From NCBI GenBank assembly GCA_958295665.1, contig OY282560.1, forward strand, positions 270,731,315-270,795,314: 64,000 nucleotides of DNA, read 5' to 3'. The DNA comes from Tipula vernalis (lineage: Eukaryota > Arthropoda > Insecta > Diptera > Tipulidae). This document shows, in pieces, positions 58,785 to 64,000 of the stretch. Under the pieces are notes generated by a model. The model saw only the letters and a list, made by a program, of their open reading frames with translations, made no database searches and was not told the DNA's origin. The position numbers and the translations under genes are program-made. Every line of letters begins with the position of its first letter. Position 1 is the first letter of the stretch.

Positions 58785-59240
58785 CTACCCGTGGTGGATT
58801 TAATTTGCGTAAAAGAATTATTGGCATACCAATTTTTAATTGTAGAATGTGGCGTGGATTTCCAGGCAAATCAAGTGAATTTAGAAATTGAACCCAGTTC
58901 ACAACTTCATCTGGATCCATAACGCAATCAATGGATTTGTATGTTTTGGTTTGGTCACAAATCTTACTTTAAATGTCAATATTAAAGTCACTAACGCAAT
59001 GATTTGTATAATTAAGTGCAATATTGGGATATACAGTTAAAATTAAATCTTCTTTTGATTCATTTGTAACACAGAAATCGAGAGACAATGTTATTAATCC
59101 TGTTGTATTATGATGCATCGTTTTGTAATTGTGCCCGCATGTTTACAGTAAGTTATAGTTTTTGAACAAATGAGATGATTCTAAACACGCGTTTAATTCA
59201 TCTGCTGGTTTTGATCGTGTGATGACTGAAATATTGTTTA
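58785..59240 (-). pseudogene. Helitron 3 helicase fragment
   Basis: The minus strand reads SLDFCVTNESKEDLI, then YKSIDCVMDPDEVVNWVQFL and SLDLPGNPRHILQLKIGMPI, homologous to the 3' third of the Helitron helicase. It differs from Helitrons 1 and 2 and has an in-frame stop after FNIDI. Walker motifs and the whole Rep part are missing. It ends after LNPPR, close to the start of Helitron 1. Confidence 0.75.
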
Positions 59241-59531
59241 ATTTTTTGTATTATTATTATTTCGCAACACACCGTAATGTGCATTCGTTTGTAGAATAGT
59301 TTTTTTTTTTTTTTTTTAAAGATATACCCAACGATACTTATTAAAATCTAGTGAAAATAATTTTTTATACTAAAAAAAAAAAAAAAAAAAATCTTGCGCT
59401 ATCTATCGGACAAAAAATAAACTATACGAAAACACTCCTCACGACCCATAGAACACACATACAAATTTTTATTAAAATCGGTGCAGTGGTTCTTGAGTTT
59501 TAGTGTTACAAACACACACGTCATTTTTATA
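59241..59531 (-). mobile_element. Helitron 3 5' leader (continued at 61190-61197)
   Basis: Minus-strand phrases include ACTAAAACTCAAGAACCACT, GCACCGATTTTAATAAAAAT and GTCCGATAGATAGCGC. These are typical of the first 150 bases of insect Helitrons. The first bases, TCTCTATATA at 61197-61188, are separated from this part by the Tc1 insertion. Runs of A and T lie at 59300-59390. Confidence 0.65.
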
Positions 59532-61189
59532 TACAGTGGCGAGCAAAACTGAGTACATAATTTAAAAATCATTATTAACTTTTAGTTTCTTTTTTATTGA
59601 TAAACATAATCAATTCAATTTTTTTATAATATGCCTAATTAGACATTAAATAACTATATTACAGAAAAATAAAACACAAAATCCATTTTTAAATTTGAAA
59701 AATAACATAATAATCCTTTGAAGCATCATTTATTCAGTTTTGCACGTTTTCAGTTCCGCAAATTTTTGTTGGTTTTGTTAATAAAATCAATATTTTGTCC
59801 AGAGCCCTTTATTTTTTATTATTGCTTTTAGTCGCCTTGGAATACTTTCTACAAGATTTTCAATTATTTCATGGTCGATTTTTTGCCATTCAGTATTAAT
59901 TCTATCCCATAATTGACTGACGTCACTTGCTGGTTCTTTGTACTCAGCAAGACGTCGTTTGATAATAGCCCACAAGTTTTCTATTGGGTTAATATCGGGG
60001 CTTTGGGCAGGCCACTTTAATGTAGAAAATTGTTGTTCTTCTAACCACTTTGTAACAATTTTAGCGGTGTGTTTTGGGTCCCCATCATGTTGGAAAAGAA
60101 TTTCTTCAATTGGATACGCACATTCGTCTATAAAAGTGGGTAAATTGGTCTGCAATATTTGAAGGTAATCGTCTTTCTTCATTATACCTTTAATCTTAAC
60201 CAATGGCCCTACATGCCACCATGTGAAACATCCCCAGACCATTATGCTACCTCCTCCATGCTTTAAAGTTTCTTTAACTTGATATTTTTGTAGTTTTTTT
60301 TCGCATGGTCGGTGCCAATAGTAAGCTTTACCATCAGACTGGAATCTATTAATTTTAGTCTCATCCGACCAAATCACACGTTTCCAGTCTTCCACACTCC
60401 AATCTTTGTGTCGCTGACAAAATTGTAATCTGTTCTTTCTATTTTTTTCAGATATTGCCGGTTTCTTTTTTTTTATGCCAGATATTAAACCAATCTTTCC
60501 CAATGCTCTTCGTGCGGTCCATTCACTCACATGTTTGTTCACGCTTCGTGCAGCCTCCTTGGGCGTTCTAGCCTTTTCAGTTTTCATCAAACGATGCATT
60601 AAACGAGCATCAGTATCTGACAAAAGTCTTGGACGCCCTCCTTTACTTTTTTCCACGATCACATTTCTTCTTTTTTGTACTGTACATACAGTTCTTTGGC
60701 ATACTTTTACCATTTGGGCAATTTTCCTAGAAGAATACCCTTGCTGGATCAAGAAAACAATGTTGTCTTCCAAATCCACACTAATTTTCTTCATTTTCAG
60801 TTGGATGAAATGTATCAAACTTTTATTTTTAAAAAAAACACAATTAATATTGCCTTTAGATTTACTACTACCAAACAAATAACTAAAAACCTTTGTATTA
60901 ACCTAGATCGCATAAAACGGTACTTACGGTTTCATTTAAAACAAAATAAAAGGTAAAAACAAAAACAAAGTAGAACGTGCAAAATTGAGTAAATGACGCT
61001 TCAAATGATTAATATTTTATTTTTTTAAATTTAAACATAGATTTTTATTTTTTATTTTGTAATGTAATTAGTTAAGGTATAGTTAGTCGTAATATAAAAA
61101 AATTGAATTGATTATGTTTATCAATAAAAAAAAAACTAGATGTTAAGGATAATTTTTCAATTATGTATTCAGTTTTGCTCGCCACTGTA
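59532..61189 (-). mobile_element. Complete Tc1-type element
   Basis: The 1654-bp element 59534-61187 has TA at both sides (59532-59533, 61188-61189). Inverted ends start CAGTGGCGAGCAAAACTGA and stay similar for about 110 bp, including ATTGATAAACATAATCAATT. It holds one intact transposase. It is inserted within the TATATATA near the start of Helitron 3. Confidence 0.95.
59787..60878 (-). CDS. Tc1 family transposase, intact DD34E
   Basis: A 363-codon frame without stops. The likely real start is the internal Met at 60794 (MKKISVDLED), giving 335 residues, the usual Tc1 length; the first 28 residues would then be leader. It has paired helix-turn-helix DNA-binding domains (GYSSRKIAQMV and TARRALGKIGL) and a GRPRLLS hook between them. 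The catalytic core has VIWSDETK, FQHDGDPKHTA and PDINPIENLW, and 34 residues separate the second aspartate from the glutamate. It binds the inverted ends and moves the element by cut-and-paste into TA. Every expected key residue is present. Confidence 0.95.
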   Translation of the reverse strand: MFGSSKSKGNINCVFFKNKSLIHFIQLKMKKISVDLEDNIVFLIQQGYSSRKIAQMVKVCQRTVCTVQKRRNVIVEKSKGGRPRLLSDTDARLMHRLMKTEKARTPKEAARSVNKHVSEWTARRALGKIGLISGIKKKKPAISEKNRKNRLQFCQRHKDWSVEDWKRVIWSDETKINRFQSDGKAYYWHRPCEKKLQKYQVKETLKHGGGSIMVWGCFTWWHVGPLVKIKGIMKKDDYLQILQTNLPTFIDECAYPIEEILFQHDGDPKHTAKIVTKWLEEQQFSTLKWPAQSPDINPIENLWAIIKRRLAEYKEPASDVSQLWDRINTEWQKIDHEIIENLVESIPRRLKAIIKNKGLWTKY

Positions 61190-61568
61190 TATAGAGACTA
61201 GCGGACCCGGCCGACTTCGTCCGGACTTTTATTGAATACTTAGCTATATTGAAAAATTAAAAATGAAACCCTAAAGAATTATTTCAAAAATATAATTTAA
61301 ACAGATGAATTTTTCTATTAACATGTTTTTTTATTATGAACACTTAGATATGCACTTGGATTTTCTTAAACCTAAATCTGTACATTTTTTTTTTTTTTAT
61401 TTTGTTTTGTATTTTCTTAATTCTAAATTTTTTAATTTTTTTTTTAATTTTTATATTTATTTTTGTATTTATTGTTAATTTCAACTTTTTTCTTACTTCT
61501 AAATCATTTTTTTTTGTTCATTTTTTTTTTAATTCTTAAACTATCTTAACTATTTGGATACTTAATTT

Positions 61569-62999
61569 TTATCTTAATGCTAATTCATGGACAATATTTC
61601 TTGTTGTGCCATCGGGTGCATGAATAAATAAATTTGATGGATTGCCAACGCGTGAACATGCGACGTACAATTGACCATGTGAAAAGCATGGATTTTCGAG
61701 ATTGATGCCGCAGACGGACATTGTTTGTCCTTGGGCTTTATTTATCGTCATTGCAAAGGCAAGACGTATTGGAAATTGTAGCCTTTTGAATTTGAAGGGT
61801 ACATCAGTGGGTATCATTGGTATTCTTGGTATTAATACGTCTTCGCCTTTATATCTTCCACTAATGATTGTTCCTTCAATTACATTTCCCATTATTTTCT
61901 TTATTGCCAATCTCGTCCCATTGCATAGTCTTGGCGCATTCAAATTTCGCAGCAATATTATGGTCGATTCAATTTTTAATTCTAGCTTATGTGGAGGTAG
62001 ATTGGGAATATCCAATGAATTAAAAAATTCTGTTGGATAGTTGACGCATTCGTTCTCTTCCTCCATTGTATCTATTGAACGGAATGTGATAGATTTTCCA
62101 GGCAATTTATCTTGGATCCTGTAATTCATTTCATCTACATCAACATTCCGCGCTGCTAGAATCGCTCTTTCACCGAGCCATTTATGGTTTTTATGATTTG
62201 TTGCGATATTTGGGAATACTCGCTCGATCAATTCGATTTTCGACTCGACAATGTTGCAGAAATTTTCCGGAAAACTTACAAATTGTGTATTGCGATCGGG
62301 GGCCAATTTTCCGTTTCCAATGTCTAACAGTTGTTGTGCAAATATTTCTGCGGATGGATTATCGTTCAGTCTGACACGCATGTTTATGGTGAGCTTCAGT
62401 GTATGAACGCTCCGCCATAAAGATGATGATTTGAGACATGCATTTATTTCGTCCGCATAAGTCGAACGTGGGATAACAGGTAATGTTTGCCTGAAATCTC
62501 CTGACAACAGAACTAATGCTGCACCGAACAGTCTATCATTGCCATTGAGGTCCTTCAGTGTTCTGTTTAAGGCCTCTAATGAGTGTTTGTGCGCCATTGT
62601 ACACTCATCCCAAATAATTATGTTGCATTTTTTGAACAGTTTTGCCATTCCTGATTGCTTTTTCACATTGCAGACTGCATTTTCAATGTGCTGTATGTTT
62701 AGTGGCAATTTTAGTGCTGAATGCGCCGTTCTTCCTCCTTCTAATAAAGTAGCCGCAATTCCGGAGGAAGCGATCGCCAATGCGATGTTGCCTTGCGATC
62801 GTATTTTAGCAAGAATGAGGGATATTAAGAAGGTTTTTCCTGTTCCACCAGGTGCATCCAAAAAGAAAAAGCCTCCTTCTTTTGCCGCAATCGTTAGCAT
62901 TATCCTCTCATATATTATTTTTTGTTCGTTTGTCAATTTTTCTTCATTTGACAAAACAAATTGCAACAAATCATCTGGATCATAATTTTGTTCACGCAT
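61569..62999 (-). CDS. Helitron 2 RepHel, helicase part
   Basis: An open frame of 476 codons has Walker A GGTGKT at residues 51-56, IIIWDEC near 127-133, GDFRQTLPVIPRS near 167-179, AFAMTINKAQGQ and YVACSRVG near the end. It is a superfamily 1 (Pif1-like) helicase and all motifs look intact. The Met used is only the first in this open piece. In the parent gene the frame continues upstream through LDLANNEI but is cut by the palindrome at 63036-63094. Confidence 0.88.
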   Translation of the reverse strand: MREQNYDPDDLLQFVLSNEEKLTNEQKIIYERIMLTIAAKEGGFFFLDAPGGTGKTFLISLILAKIRSQGNIALAIASSGIAATLLEGGRTAHSALKLPLNIQHIENAVCNVKKQSGMAKLFKKCNIIIWDECTMAHKHSLEALNRTLKDLNGNDRLFGAALVLLSGDFRQTLPVIPRSTYADEINACLKSSSLWRSVHTLKLTINMRVRLNDNPSAEIFAQQLLDIGNGKLAPDRNTQFVSFPENFCNIVESKIELIERVFPNIATNHKNHKWLGERAILAARNVDVDEMNYRIQDKLPGKSITFRSIDTMEEENECVNYPTEFFNSLDIPNLPPHKLELKIESTIILLRNLNAPRLCNGTRLAIKKIMGNVIEGTIISGRYKGEDVLIPRIPMIPTDVPFKFKRLQFPIRLAFAMTINKAQGQTMSVCGINLENPCFSHGQLYVACSRVGNPSNLFIHAPDGTTRNIVHELALR

Positions 63000-64000
63000 T
63001 ATTTCATTATTGGCGAGGTCGAGTGCCGGTCGATTGCGCTAATTCTAATAGAAGATACGTGCAACATGCACGTATCTTCTATTAGAATTAGCGCTTGGTT
63101 GTAAATTTCTTCTATAAATTCAAGAGTGGTATCTTGGTATCTTCTACGTTGTTCATGTAGAATATCTTCACTCATTGAATCTTTATATTTTTCCCATAAT
63201 CCAATTGGATTTGATGGGAAGCATGTCGTCAACAAAATTGCGAATAATTGCCGGATTTGATTTGCTGAAGATCCAAGCGCTGCTTCTGCTAGAGTCGTAT
63301 CGCAATGGTTATCATCTTCAAGCAATTTTAGTTGTAAGCAAGCGTCGTGATTTGTGGCGCACAATTGCCCATTAACTGTTCTTAAATGTTCAAACGACGT
63401 TGGCCCTAGTACGGTGACTAACAACAGTCGCAAATAAAAGCACTCCCGTTGTCGTGGGTGCACTGTGTATAGTCTACCTAAAGAATTTACTTTGAAGATT
63501 CCTTGATAACCGTCTACTGGGGAACCTCTTTTCCGTGGTTTCCATTTTTTTAATAGCTTATTCCATGTGAAATAGGATGGCACTTCAGAATAGAGCAAAG
63601 TTTGTGCAAACTGGCCAAAAATATTATTTTGCTTGCAAAGCTCAAAATATTGTGTTAAAGTTGTTTTTGGCGCAGTTAGTGCTCTTTCTATTGCGTTTTG
63701 CGCATTGAAGTAAACGCGTTGGCCATTTTCCAGATGGATGGCTAAATGAATGACAGCTGGGTCTCGTTCATGAAGGAGAAAGCTGAGAATTCGCCAAACT
63801 GCCTCATTTGAGCTTATATACCGTCCCATCTGATACCTTGATATTTCGTCGTATTGATTTTGCAAGTTCTGGACTTCAAATACGGCCATGTCGCTGCCTT
63901 TGTGCACATATTTGCATATGTATTTAATGGATTTCACAGAACTGCAAAATTCTACATTTATGTGGGCCTTATATGTTTTTGACAACAAAGGTGAATATGG
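62999..64000 (-). pseudogene. Helitron 2 RepHel, Rep C-terminal part (partial)
   Basis: The frame runs off the right edge. It includes SIKYICKYVHKGSDMAVF with the paired catalytic tyrosines, then SLGRLYTVHPRQRECFYLRL and GPTSFEHLRTVN, colinear with Helitron 1. It leaves the helicase frame at the palindrome 63036-63094 and ends in 15-20 unrelated codons. The HUH nuclease motif lies beyond the window. Without the palindrome the gene might be close to intact. Confidence 0.85.
63036..63094. repeat. Perfect 28-bp palindrome with 3-bp loop
   Basis: 63036-63063 and 63067-63094 are exact reverse complements separated by ACA. One arm encodes the Helitron residues ALILIEDTC; the other is an inverted copy that destroys the reading frame. 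This looks like a templated inverted duplication. Confidence 0.95.

Larger units (their letters stand above)
61198..64000 (-). mobile_element. Helitron 2, right part beyond window
   Basis: The minus-strand RepHel gene enters from the right edge and ends at 61569. About 370 bp of AT-rich sequence lead to the 3' terminus CTAG (61201-61198). This is preceded by a hairpin, CGGAC pairing with GTCCG around GAAGTCGGCCGG, as in classic Helitron 3' ends. A T follows CTAG, which is also the first base of Helitron 3. Confidence 0.88.

Overview
The window is AT-rich eukaryotic DNA made almost entirely of transposable elements, and I recognise no host gene, tRNA or rRNA in it. The element mix (BEL/Pao, errantivirus-like gypsy, Penelope, Helitron, Tc1, PIF/Harbinger, hAT, non-LTR fragments, several foldback-like elements) and a primer site matching insect tRNA-Tyr point to an insect, probably a fly. 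The host call is inference from element content.

Layout. 1-2.1 kb: shrunken, decayed BEL/Pao copy on the minus strand. 2.1-4.4 kb: 150-bp tandem repeats, then two Penelope-like fragments in opposite orientation. 4.4-7.2 kb: no gene seen. 7.26-7.85 kb: one errantivirus-type LTR with polypurine tract. 8.2-9.56 kb: 1.35-kb foldback element. 9.8-11.25 kb: errantivirus remnant (integrase plus env-like) split by a dispersed repeat. 12.06-13.15 kb: broken Harbinger transposase. 13-19 kb: mostly non-coding, with triplet-rich sequence and a palindromic non-autonomous element holding a zeste-type Myb fragment.

19.4-26.4 kb: complete BEL/Pao element with intact 1704-residue polyprotein, LTRs that appear to differ by one base, and target duplication ACTTA. 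26.7-32.6 kb: mariner-like and hAT remnants, hairpins, and a second dispersed-repeat copy. 33.7-35.85 kb: full-length but mutated PIF/Harbinger element with two convergent genes, TIRs and TAA duplication. 37.8-40.1 kb: foldback-like element carrying a 174-bp satellite array. 40.4-41.7 kb: Harbinger and LINE fragments. 43.7-46.3 kb: foldback element with GGGCCGAA minisatellite tips and an 8-bp duplication.

46.9-64 kb: Helitron block on the minus strand. Helitron 1 is split in its RepHel gene by a second BEL/Pao element (49.37-56.08 kb, duplication AGTAG, one nonsense codon). Helitron 2 (from 61.2 kb off the right edge) abuts the 5' end of a deleted Helitron 3 head-to-tail. An apparently intact Tc1 element sits in the first bases of Helitron 3.

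The best candidates for something little described are the minisatellite-tipped foldback with a GC-rich hairpin loop, the satellite-bearing foldback, the head-to-tail Helitron junction, and matching antisense exon-like signals in both BEL LTRs. None is proven to be a functional system.
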